From positions 248,001 through 312,000 of the forward strand of contig CAVXOL010000019.1 in the NCBI GenBank assembly GCA_963763325.1: DNA of 64,000 bases. The letters run 5' to 3'. The stretch is from JBBECJ01 sp963763325 (lineage in GTDB: Bacteria; Chloroflexota; Chloroflexia; Thermomicrobiales; CFX8). The position numbers were made by a program, and so were the translations under genes. Below, one piece after another: positions 25,216 through 33,440 of the stretch (its first letter is position 1; every line of letters starts with the position of its first letter). A model generated the notes under the pieces. That model did no database searches and was not told where the DNA came from. It was given only the letters and a program-made list of their open reading frames with translations.

Positions 25216-27295
25216 CCTGCCGCGCTCGTCTCAAGGTAGGACGAATCGTCATTGAAGACGGTGCCATGACCGATGGCCGGTTGCAGCACCCATGCGTAGA
25301 TCGAGATGACCGCCAGCGTCAGGCCGGTAAACGTCATGAGGTTCTGCGGGATGATTCCGAAGACCGACAGGCCGATGCCGATGTCGTTCTCGATGAAGTC
25401 ACGCAGGCTCGGCGTCGTCGCGATGAAGCCACCCATTGCCAGCGTAATGCCGAGCGCGGCCAGCAGCGGCCAGATAGACGGGTTCGGCAAATGGATGTCG
25501 TCGTGGCCGGCATGCCCGTGATCGTCAACGTGGTCGTGCCCTTCGGCATGGCCACCTGGGACGGCGTGCTCGCGAGCGTGCTCATCGGCAACATGAGGTT
25601 GCTCGACTCCCTGGACACCATGATCATCGCCGCCATAGATATCAGGATACTTCGCCGACCAGAACGGGATGCGGCTGGTGACGACCGGAATGGTCGCGAA
25701 GTTGTAGACCGGCGGCGGCGACGGGATCTCCATTCAAGCGTCGGCGCCATCCCACGGATCGTCAGGCGCTTCGTCACCGAGTCGTCAGGCTCATCCAGAC
25801 GTTGACGATGAAGACCATGAACGCCGATCGCAGTGACGAAGACGCCCATCGTGTCAGAGCAAATTCCAGACGTTCCAGCCGTAGCCGGAGTCGTAGGTAT
25901 AGATGCGGCGTGGCATGCCCTGGACGCCGACCCAGTGCATCGGGAAGAAGGTGACATTGAAGCCGATCAGCATCAGCCAGAAATGGATCTTGCCGAGCCT
26001 CTCGTTGTACATCTTGCCGGTGATCTTCGGGAACCAGTAGTAGATGCCGGCGAACAGATCCCGAAGAGCTGCCGCCGAAGAGGACGTAGTGGAGGTGGGC
26101 GACGACGAAGTACGAGTCCTGATGCTGTGAGTCGACCGGCGGCGAGGCGTGCATGACGCCGGAGAGACCACCGATCGATGAACATCGCAGACCAGCCCGA
26201 TCGAAAACAGCATCGGCGTCTTGCAACTGAGATGTGGCCGCCGTACATCGTGCCGATCCAGTTGAAGATCTTCACACCGGTCGGCAGCGCGATCAGCATC
26301 GTCGTGATCGCGAAGACGGCGTTGGGACCGGCCCCATGCCGACTGTGAACATGTGGTGCGCCCAGACGCCGAAGCCCAGGACAGCCGATACCAATGCCGG
26401 CGAATACGACGGCCGAATAGCCGAAGAGCGGCTTGCGCGAGAAGGTCGGCAGAATCTCCGAGATGATCCCGAAGGCGGGCAGGATCAGGATATACACCTC
26501 CGGATGTCCAAACACCCAGAAGAGATGTTGCCAGAGCAGCGGGCTCCCGCCGGCTTCAGGGATGAAGAAGTTGGTCGCGAAGAAGCGGTCGATCATCAGC
26601 AGCGTGACGCCGACGGTGAGCGCCGGGAAGGCGAGGACGATCAGCAGCGACAGTGATCAGCGTCATCCAGACGAAGACCGGCAGCCGCATCATGCCCATG
26701 CCCGGCGCGCGCAAGTTGATGATCGTGACCAGGAAGTTGAACGCCGCGGCGAGCGACGAGATACCAAGCACCTGAAGCACCAAGCACGCAGTAATCGACG
26801 TTGTTGCCCGGGGAGTAGGCGCTCGAGGTCAGGTTGGCGTAGGAGAACCAGCCGGCATTCGGCGCTTCGCCAAAGAACCAACCGATGTTGAGCAGGATCG
26901 AGCCGAACAGGAACAGCCACTAGGAGAAGGCATTCAGGCGTGGGAAGGCGACGTCGCGCGCGCCGATCATGCAGCGGCACGAGGAAATTGAAGAATGCAC
27001 TCGACAGCGGCATGACGCCGAGGAAGATCATCGTCGTGCCATGCATGGTGAAGAGCTGGTTATAGCTGTCGGCCGAGACAAAGTCGTTGTTCGGGCGCGG
27101 CGAGCTGGACGCGGATCAGCATCGCCTCGACGCCGCCGACCATGAAGAAGAACATGCGCCAATCACGAGGTACAGGATGCCGATGCGCTTGTGGTCGACA
27201 GTCGTCAGCCAGCTCCAGAGACCGTATTCCTCGGTCACTGCAGGTGTTTCTACGACTGTTTGACGGCCTGGCGCGACCTCTACCCGTGTCGCCAT
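25209..27295 (-). pseudogene. coxA: Cytochrome c oxidase subunit I, many frameshifts and a stop codon
   Basis: Heme-copper oxidase catalytic subunit. In changing frames one reads EYGLWSWLTTVDHKRIGILY, QLFTMHGTTMIFLGVMPLSS (helix II with heme His), PLLWQHLFWVFGHPEVYILI (CuB His and the HPEVY cross-link Tyr motif), DSYFVVAHLHYVLFGG (heme and CuB His). About a dozen single-base indels between 25.8 and 27.2 kb, and TAG where NAFSYWLFLFG has Tyr, break it. The final 174 codons (PSPPPVYNFATIPVV, a His/Asp-rich linker, three more helices) are intact and form a C-terminal extension. ATG 27295 follows GAGGGG; 51 bases separate it from coxB. Confidence 0.75.
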
Positions 27296-27346
27296 CTCGA
27301 TATCCCCTCGCTCCTCAACTCGCTGGCCAACTGGCCGGTTGGGCTG

Positions 27347-28432
27347 CTATTCCTCTAGCGTCGCAATGAAAGCGATGATCGCCGCGAGATCATCTTCGCT
27401 GACCTGGTCTTCGCCGAACGCTGGCATAACCCCACTCGGGAAGCCTTCGTGAATCCGCGCGTTCGGGTCCCTGACTGACTCGGTAATGTAGGCGTCGTCA
27501 GCCATGACAGTGCTTCCGTCGGCCAGCGGTACCTCCGAGTTGTACAGCCCCAGCCATGTTGGTCCGATTGCTTCGGTGCCATCGATACTATGGCAGCCAG
27601 TGCAACCGTTGTCCTGGGCGACCTGCTGCCCGCGCTGGGCGAGTTCACCACCACCGGCAGCTCGATCGCGCTGCTGCTGAACCCAGGCGTCGAAATCTGC
27701 CTGGGTATGGACCTCAACCTGGAACTTCATCAGCGCGTGACCGACGCCACAGAACTCGGCGCACTGGCCCTGGTAGGTGCCGGGCTCGTCGGCCTCGATC
27801 CACATCGTGTTGGTTCGGCCTGGGATGTTATCAGTCTTGCCGTTGAGCTTCGGCACCCAGAAGGAGTGGATGACATCGTTCGACATCAACTCAATATCGA
27901 TGATCGTGTCTTCCGGAATGTGGAGCGTGTTGGTCGTCTGGAGCTCCTGCTCCGGATAGTTGAATCCAAAGAAGAACTGGTTGCCGGTCACCTCAACCTG
28001 CATGACTGGCTGATCGTCAGGAGTCGACTCAAGGTCGGCCAGAACCTGGAGCGTTGGGATACCGATGGCAACCAGCACAACGGCCGGAATGACCGTCCAG
28101 GCGATCTCAAGCGTCGTGTTGCCGTGGACAGGAACCGGCCGGCCGTGGACCGTCCGTGGGCGGCGACGAAAGCGGATGAGCGTATAGATGAGAAGGGCTT
28201 CGACGAGGACGAAGACGACGGCGGCGCCAACCCAGATGATGTTGTAGACGAACCAGATGCGATCGTTTGCTCGCCCTTCCTGGGCGATCGTCGACATCGG
28301 ATCGTCGGTGACACCGCACGCGCTGAGCGTGGATGCCAGCACGAGCAGGGCGAATACAGCCAGAATCCGGTACAGGCGTCCACTGCGGAAGCCCCCCGGC
28401 CACCGGCCTGGGAAGCGTCGGTCCATCCCCAT
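27347..28432 (-). CDS. coxB: Cytochrome c oxidase subunit II with fused cytochrome c (caa3 type)
   Basis: 361 residues, intact. A lipobox (STLSAC) follows the signal sequence, then two membrane helices (VYNIIWVGAAVVFVLVEALLI and IAWTVIPAVVLVAIGIPTL). The CuA domain has VIHSFWVPKLNGK and the binuclear copper site CAEFCGVGHALM. Residues ~270-361 form a cytochrome c domain with the heme motif CTGCH and an axial Met in SGVMPAFGE. It passes electrons from cytochrome c or directly to coxA. ATG 28432 lies behind GGGAAAGGG. First gene of the cox locus. Confidence 0.95.
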   Translation of the reverse strand: MGMDRRFPGRWPGGFRSGRLYRILAVFALLVLASTLSACGVTDDPMSTIAQEGRANDRIWFVYNIIWVGAAVVFVLVEALLIYTLIRFRRRPRTVHGRPVPVHGNTTLEIAWTVIPAVVLVAIGIPTLQVLADLESTPDDQPVMQVEVTGNQFFFGFNYPEQELQTTNTLHIPEDTIIDIELMSNDVIHSFWVPKLNGKTDNIPGRTNTMWIEADEPGTYQGQCAEFCGVGHALMKFQVEVHTQADFDAWVQQQRDRAAGGGELAQRGQQVAQDNGCTGCHSIDGTEAIGPTWLGLYNSEVPLADGSTVMADDAYITESVRDPNARIHEGFPSGVMPAFGEDQVSEDDLAAIIAFIATLEE

Positions 28433-28540
28433 TCACCCTTTCCCCAACACCGGAGAAACCGCTCGATGAAAACGTCAGGCAGGACGCGCGCACACTGAGA
28501 GTGAGTCTAGCATAGATTGTGAATTCGGCCACAACGTAGC

Positions 28541-28612
28541 GATTAGCCGGTCAGCCGTCAGCTACCAGACGAACGGTTGACCGCTTGACTGGCTGATAAC
28601 TGACCGGCTACC
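28541..28612. repeat. Palindromic intergenic repeat, copy C
   Basis: Contains GCCGGTCAGCC and GACTGGCTGATAACTGACCGG, the words of copies A and B. It overlaps the 3' end of the LLM oxidoreductase gene and supplies its last ~14 codons and stop. Confidence 0.6.
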
Positions 28613-29571
28613 TCACCAATGGCCCGGATGGCAGCGAGCGGGTCCGGGCCGAGCGGTGGGCCAAAGCTGAGGTGGCGGACGCCGAGCGCGACCAGTGACT
28701 GAAGACGTGCAACGAGGTCTTCCTGTGTTCCAACAATGCCGATCCGCAACATGCGGTCGGTGACGAGGGCGCGCGCTTTGAGCGGATCACGCTCGGTCAT
28801 CAGCGCACGTTCTGTTGCGCGAAAGTCGTCGGAGGTCAGGCCGAGGCGATCGAAGATGAGCGGCGAGAGGGCGTGGCCGTAATAGGCGATCTTGTCGCGC
28901 AGAACGTCCTCGGCCGCCTTCCGGTCGTCTGAGATAGAACACCACACGCAGGCAGCAAGGTCGATCGCATCCATTGTGCGGCCCGCCCGCTCGGCGCCTT
29001 CGCGGATGAGCGGTTCGACGGTGGCGTAGTGTTCCGGCGGGAAGAGCAGCGGAAGGACGCCATCAGCCATCTCCCCAGCCAGCCGCAGCATGTTCGGCGA
29101 GAGGGCCGCGAGATAGATCGGGATGCGCCGCCCTCCGACACCGGAGTTGAAGCGCAGGTAGGCTTCCGGTTCCCAGCCTGGTGGCTGCACGCCATCCAGG
29201 ACGGCACGGAGTTGCCGGATCGCTTGCCGTGTCGTCGCCAGGGGGCGCTCGTACGGCAGCCGGACCCATTTCATGAACTCGGCGGCTCCGGCTCCGAGAC
29301 CCAGATTGAAACGCCCGCCGCTGACTTCCTCAAGCGTCGCGGCAATCATCGCAATCTCGGCTGGATGCAGCGTGTACGGGTTCAGGATGCAGGTGCCGAT
29401 CTCGATCCGCTCCGTCGCGAGAGCAACCGCCGTCAGGATGGCCGGCGACGAACGCAGGAAGAGGTCGTGGCTGACCCAGAACTGGTCGAATCCAGCCACC
29501 TCGGCCGCCTGTGCCAGCGAGACGTAGTCCTTGACCGGCAGATCGTTGTTCAGCCGCAGCGAGAACTTCAT
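28558..29571 (-). CDS. LLM-class F420-dependent oxidoreductase
   Basis: 337-residue luciferase-like TIM-barrel enzyme. It starts MKFSLRLNNDLPVKDYVSLA, has ERIEIGTCILNPYTLHPAEIA (the beta-strand that holds the non-prolyl cis peptide region) and GGRFNLGLGAG, which binds the cofactor phosphate. F420 use is more usual than FMN in this subgroup, by family knowledge only. ATG overlaps the RidA stop by four bases, so both are translated together. The final 14 residues derive from the intergenic repeat and are not part of the family fold. Confidence 0.85.
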   Translation of the reverse strand: MKFSLRLNNDLPVKDYVSLAQAAEVAGFDQFWVSHDLFLRSSPAILTAVALATERIEIGTCILNPYTLHPAEIAMIAATLEEVSGGRFNLGLGAGAAEFMKWVRLPYERPLATTRQAIRQLRAVLDGVQPPGWEPEAYLRFNSGVGGRRIPIYLAALSPNMLRLAGEMADGVLPLLFPPEHYATVEPLIREGAERAGRTMDAIDLAACVWCSISDDRKAAEDVLRDKIAYYGHALSPLIFDRLGLTSDDFRATERALMTERDPLKARALVTDRMLRIGIVGTQEDLVARLQSLVALGVRHLSFGPPLGPDPLAAIRAIGEVAGQLSASQAVNRSSGS

Positions 29572-29981
29572 TTTCCGTCGCCCGCCGCGATAACGGCGTC
29601 GGCCTCGATCTCGACCAGGTACTCGGCGCCAACCAGGCGGCTGACTTCGACGAGGGCATTGGCTGGACGGATGTCGGCGAAGTAACGGCCATGGACGCGG
29701 CCGATGGCCTCCCAGTCGTCAGCGTTGGTGACGTAGATGCGGGTGCGGACGACATCGCTCAGGCTGGAGCCCGCCTCGGTCAGCGCACGTTCGATCTTCT
29801 GGAGGATGTAGTCGGTCTGGACAGCCGGGTCGTTGAGGCCAACAACATTGCCGTCGTCGTCGGTCGCGGTCGTCCCGGCGACATAGACGAAACGGTCAAC
29901 GCGGACGGCACGCGAATACCCGACGATGCCCTCCCAGACGGTTCCCGACGATACCCTCTGTCGGTCGTGCTTCTCACTCAT
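29568..29981 (-). CDS. RidA-family enamine/imine deaminase
   Basis: 137-residue trimeric RidA/YjgF protein. Family parts seen are GYSRAVRVDRFVYVAGTTATD, ALTEAGSSLSDVVRTRIYVTN and RPANALVEVSRLVGAEYLVEIEADAVI; the Arg before PANALVEV is the substrate-binding residue of the family. It hydrolyses reactive enamines or imines, or acts in a degradation pathway. ATG 29981 follows GAGGGGAAC; a start at 30005 would add eight residues. The downstream LLM oxidoreductase overlaps by ATGA, suggesting both work in one catabolic pathway. Confidence 0.85.
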   Translation of the reverse strand: MSEKHDRQRVSSGTVWEGIVGYSRAVRVDRFVYVAGTTATDDDGNVVGLNDPAVQTDYILQKIERALTEAGSSLSDVVRTRIYVTNADDWEAIGRVHGRYFADIRPANALVEVSRLVGAEYLVEIEADAVIAAGDGK

Positions 29982-30145
29982 GGTTCGTTCCCCTCTTCTC
30001 TCCATTACGATGACCGGCCCGCATTGCGATCCTGACGGTGGCGCGCGGCACTATTCCCTTATCCCATATCGAGGACTAGAATGGGAGATGCGGCGGATGT
30101 ACCGTCAAGGATGCACGTCGCGTGATATGCGGAACGGAGGCTCCC

Positions 30146-30280
30146 ATGGCGAAAGACAAGAACCGCTCCAACCGCGAGGTGAGGAAACCGAAGAAGGCGA
30201 AGCCAGAGACGAAGCCAGCAGCTCTCGGTGAGCGCGTACCAGGCAAAGTCGTCACCCAGCCGAAGCAGCCCGCGAATTAG
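30146..30280 (+). CDS. Small basic protein, 44 residues
   Basis: Begins MAKDKNRSNREVRKPKKAKP and ends TQPKQPAN. It is rich in Lys, Arg and Pro and resembles the short 'MAK-KNRSNREARKPK' proteins found in many bacteria, whose role is unknown (nucleic-acid or ribosome binding has been proposed on charge only). GGAGG lies five bases before the ATG and a strong stem-loop follows the stop, so it looks like a complete single-gene unit. Confidence 0.7.
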   Translation: MAKDKNRSNREVRKPKKAKPETKPAALGERVPGKVVTQPKQPAN

Positions 30281-30297
30281 CCATCGATCGCTCACAT

Positions 30298-30332
30298 CCG
30301 CCCCGGCTCGATCTGGCTGCCTGGCCGGGGCG
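30298..30332. terminator. Stem-loop after small basic gene
   Basis: CCGCCCCGGC and GCCGGGGCGG pair over a 15-base loop between the convergent small basic gene and the GNAT gene. Confidence 0.6.
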
Positions 30333-30345
30333 GCCCACAACCCGT

Positions 30346-31290
30346 TCATATCTTCTGGACTGCCGGATGTTCGCCTGCTGTACCCGATTCGTCGCCACCT
30401 GGCAATTGATACCAGCGCGCTCGATACAGTTCCCTGTAACCGAGCGAGGCGTACAGCCGGTGTGCATCGACGTTGTCGACTTCCGTTGTCAGCGCCGCGC
30501 GTTGCGCGCCATGCTCACGTAAGGCGATCAGTCCGGCGGTGACGAGCGCTCGACCGAGTCCGCGCCGCTGGAATTGCCGTCCGACGGCCACCGGCTCGGT
30601 TCGACCTTCAACGACCTCAGCCCGCGCCGCCTCGCTGCCGGCGATCGAGCAATAGCACATTCCCGCCAGTTTTCCGTCACCCGTAACCGCGACAAGGTCA
30701 AGCCCCGGCTGATGGTCCGGATCGTTGCGCATCGCACGCCAGTGGCGCAGCTTTGCGGACCGTGGGCCAAAGGCTTCAGAGTAGAGCTCGAGCCATGCGT
30801 CAAGCTCGGCATCGCCGCGTCGTGCCCGGATCTCGAAGCCTGGTGGTGCTGGGAACTCCGGCAACGACACGTGCAGCGCTCGTCCCATTCGCAACTCTTC
30901 GTCGATAACCCGGTAGCCCCGGTTCTCGCAGAAGTCGACCATGAGCGAGTCGTCGTCGCGAGTGAGGACGACAAGCGAGTGCGGATCATCGGCGGTTGCC
31001 AGCGTGCGCTCCGCCCAGGCGAGCACATCCGCTTCGAGCCGGCCTCGCTGGCTGGGATGGACGAGCATACCCAGGTAACGCGCCTGCCAGAGCAACGCGA
31101 ACGCATGCAACTGGCCGTCGGTTTCGAGCAACAGCGTGTGGCGACGACTGAAGGCGGGGTTGGTGAGGTTCAGGCGCAGGTTGGTCGAGGACAATTCCAT
31201 GTCGACGTATCCAGCATCCTGGCACGACAGCAGCAGGTCAAACAGACGCGGAAAGTCGGAATCGGAGAACTGGCGTTCCACCGTCGTCAA
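30346..31290 (-). CDS. GNAT-family acetyltransferase (double domain)
   Basis: 314 residues. The C-terminal half is a full GNAT domain (LVAVTGDGKLAGMCYCSI, then EPVAVGRQFQRRGLGRALVTAGL with the Q/RxxGxG/A acetyl-CoA loop, and VDNVDAHRLYASLGYRELYR). The N-terminal half (residues 1-140, LLLETDGQLHAFALLW, LGMLVHPSQRGRLEADVLAW) is a second, divergent GNAT fold. TTG 31290 follows GGTAGGAG and is preferred to the ATG 189 bases upstream, where the sequence loses family character. Substrate unknown. Confidence 0.75.
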   Translation of the reverse strand: MTTVERQFSDSDFPRLFDLLLSCQDAGYVDMELSSTNLRLNLTNPAFSRRHTLLLETDGQLHAFALLWQARYLGMLVHPSQRGRLEADVLAWAERTLATADDPHSLVVLTRDDDSLMVDFCENRGYRVIDEELRMGRALHVSLPEFPAPPGFEIRARRGDAELDAWLELYSEAFGPRSAKLRHWRAMRNDPDHQPGLDLVAVTGDGKLAGMCYCSIAGSEAARAEVVEGRTEPVAVGRQFQRRGLGRALVTAGLIALREHGAQRAALTTEVDNVDAHRLYASLGYRELYRARWYQLPGGDESGTAGEHPAVQKI

Positions 31291-31520
31291 GCACTGGCTC
31301 CTACCTGCAGGCCGCTGCACTATGTTGGTTCTGAATCGACTGGTCGCGTCACAGCACCGTCCGAGTGTACGCCGGGGGACGGTGTGCCGCCCGAAACTGA
31401 CACGAGACTGAAACGTCCCACTGACACGATCGATTACTCCCGAACACATTCCAGGGAATATGGTGATCGTGCCGATCAAGGACGGCCGGATTGATGACGA
31501 ACGTGGAAGGGAGAGACGGC

Positions 31521-32466
31521 ATGAACCGCATCATTGTGCCGCTGGATGGGTCGGACACCTCTGAGATAGCGGTTCAGCACGGCGCCCGGCTCGCCCACAC
31601 ACTTGGCGTCGCCACTCTTGCTCGTCCACATCATCGATACGGCCCATGTGTATGACACTCGCGCGCTTGCGATGATGCCGGTACGGACGGAGATGGAGCG
31701 CTATCTCGGTGATGTCGCAGTCCGTGAGGGCATCGAGTCAGAGGTCGATATCGATGTCCGCTACGGCTCGCCGGGGTATGAACTCCTTCACCTGGAGGAT
31801 GAGTATCCTGGCGGAATCATCGTCATGTCCACACGTGGACGTAGTGGCCTCGGACGTATGGTGCTCGGTTCAGTCGCCGACCACCTCGTCCGGCACAGCA
31901 CGATGCCAGTCGTGCTGATTCGCGCCGGCACGGCTTTGACAGCAACCGAGCCCCTCCTCAATCTGCTGGTGACGTTGGATGGGTCGGATCTGGCCGAGCA
32001 GAGTTTGCCGATCGCGGCGGTCCTGGCACGCAAATCAGGCGCGACCCTGCACCTGCTGCGCGTCGTTGAACCGCTCGACACGGCTCCGGCAGCGAACGAT
32101 CCCCCAGACGCGATCTGGCTTGATCCCGGCCAGAGCGCACGAATCACTTCCGAGATGGAGATTGAGGCGCGCGACTACCTCAGACGGATCGCGATGTCGT
32201 TACAAGATGTGGGCATCGATCCCCGCACATCAGTGAGGATCGGACGGCCAACTGAAGAGATTCCTCACGCGCAAGCAGACACTCGGGCTGACCTTGTCCT
32301 GATGGCCTCGCATGGATTTGGTGGGGTTCGCCGCTGGTTGATGGGCAGCGTGACGACATCGGTCATCGACCATCTGACCGTGCCGCTGTTGGTCGTCCCT
32401 GCCGGGGTGGCGGTACAAGAACCAGCGAGCAATGTCCACGAGACAATTTCAGGCGTCGCTGGCTAG
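31521..32466 (+). CDS. Universal stress protein, tandem UspA domains, one frameshift
   Basis: Two UspA domains. The first begins MNRIIVPLDGSDTSEIAV and ends with the ATP-binding motif STRGRSGLGRMVLGSVADHL; the second begins LLVTLDGSDLAEQSLPIA and ends SHGFGGVRRWLMGSVTTSVI. Near 31610 one extra base shifts HTLGV out of the frame of PLLLVHIIDT; elsewhere it is intact. The start ATG at 31521 follows GGAAGGGAG. Expected to bind ATP and respond to starvation or oxidative stress. It faces the HPF/zinc-ribbon pair across a strong terminator. Confidence 0.75.
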
Positions 32467-32482
32467 AGCCGAATGCACACAC

Positions 32483-32511
32483 TGAAGCCGCCACAAGCGG
32501 TGGCGGCTTCA
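32483..32511. terminator. Bidirectional terminator between Usp and zinc-ribbon genes
   Basis: Perfect 12-bp stem (TGAAGCCGCCAC with its complement) and 5-base loop, between two convergent stops. Confidence 0.75.
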
Positions 32512-32533
32512 AGCACTGGATCGTGATGGAACG

Positions 32534-32767
32534 TTAGCGGATCGCTGTCACGTCATCATCTTCGTCCAGTTCAAGCGGTTCGATTCCACGTTCGATCGTT
32601 TCGTAGCAGGCAGCGCAGATGCGCATACCTGCCCCCCCATCGGCAGACGTCTCGTCGGCGGTTTGCCGCAGGTAGTAGTCGCTCATCGGCCTGCCACACT
32701 TCTCGCAAACGTGGACTGTTTCTCCGGTGATTTCGCGTCGCTGCCAGGCCAGCTCGTCGTCAATCAT
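32534..32767 (-). CDS. Small zinc-ribbon protein
   Basis: 77 residues. C22-x2-C25 (CEKC) and a second pair (CAAC) about 30 residues later form a treble-clef/zinc-ribbon site, with an acidic C-terminus (PLELDEDDD). It overlaps the HPF gene by eight bases and is probably translated with it. Function unknown; zinc sequestration or ribosome association are possible given the partner. Confidence 0.7.
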   Translation of the reverse strand: MIDDELAWQRREITGETVHVCEKCGRPMSDYYLRQTADETSADGGAGMRICAACYETIERGIEPLELDEDDDVTAIR

Positions 32768-33152
32768 CGCGATCCATCCCTTCGTATACGAGCTCCTGAT
32801 CGGAGTCTCTCACCTTATCATGTTCGAGCTTGCCGGCGCGACGGATGGCTGGCTCACTGCGCAGCTTCGCGAGGTGCTCGTCAAGCCGGTCACGCATGTC
32901 ATCGAAAGCGTCACGTAGCGCCGTGGGTCGCCATGGCCCGCTGCCATGAACGACGATTGTGCGGCTCGGCAGGTGGAGGACGAGCTTCGCGATGAAGGTG
33001 TCATCCCGCGGTTGGTGGTGGACCGTCACATCCAGCGATTTGAGGTCATCCGCGAAGTTCGCCAGACGTGTGTCCAGGAAACGAATTTCACGCTCGACAA
33101 CTTCACGCACGCCCGCCGACAGGTGTCCATCAACGTGATACCGGACGTTCAT
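32760..33152 (-). CDS. Ribosome hibernation factor HPF/RaiA-like (short form)
   Basis: 130-residue S30AE-type protein: MNVRYHVDGHLSAGVREVVE, then FIAKLVLHLPSRTIVVHGSG and RDAFDDMRDRLDEHLAKLR, matching the beta-alpha-beta-beta-beta-alpha pattern. HPF binds the 30S decoding centre and silences ribosomes in stationary phase. It lacks the long-form dimerisation domain. ATG 33152 follows AGGAAGG. The downstream gene, a zinc-ribbon protein, overlaps by eight bases. Confidence 0.7.
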   Translation of the reverse strand: MNVRYHVDGHLSAGVREVVEREIRFLDTRLANFADDLKSLDVTVHHQPRDDTFIAKLVLHLPSRTIVVHGSGPWRPTALRDAFDDMRDRLDEHLAKLRSEPAIRRAGKLEHDKVRDSDQELVYEGMDRDD

Positions 33153-33361
33153 GGTGGACCTTCCTCGCTTGAACCAGGAGGCATCGCCGAGGCGAATGGC
33201 CATCCGAAGCCACCCGTGTGGCTTCCACCATCATCGTGCGCCGGACACCGTCACGAACCCGCATCAACGTGCAAATAAGCCTCACAATGTCGTGTCAATC
33301 TCAGAAACCGGACCATCCGCCACATGGCCAACGACAGGACTGTTCGCTTCTTTCTGCACGA

Positions 33362-33425
33362 CGGATGCCGCAGGAAGGCATCCGGCAAGAGACACGAGCA
33401 GTGCAACCGTGCCCGTTCGTGTCTC
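33362..33425 (-). terminator. Two hairpins downstream of the M20 gene
   Basis: GGATGCC/GGCATCC (33363-33383) and GAGACACGA/TCGTGTCTC (33389-33425) are two adjacent inverted repeats 16-80 bases past the M20 stop on the minus strand. The rest of 33153-33440 shows no gene. Confidence 0.4.
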
Positions 33426-33440
33426 ATGTCTCCGTCTCAA

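Noticed and set aside
24357..28612. cox-locus palindromes as a CRISPR or integron
   Set aside because: Imperfect, gene-spaced hairpins without regular repeats, cas genes or integrase.
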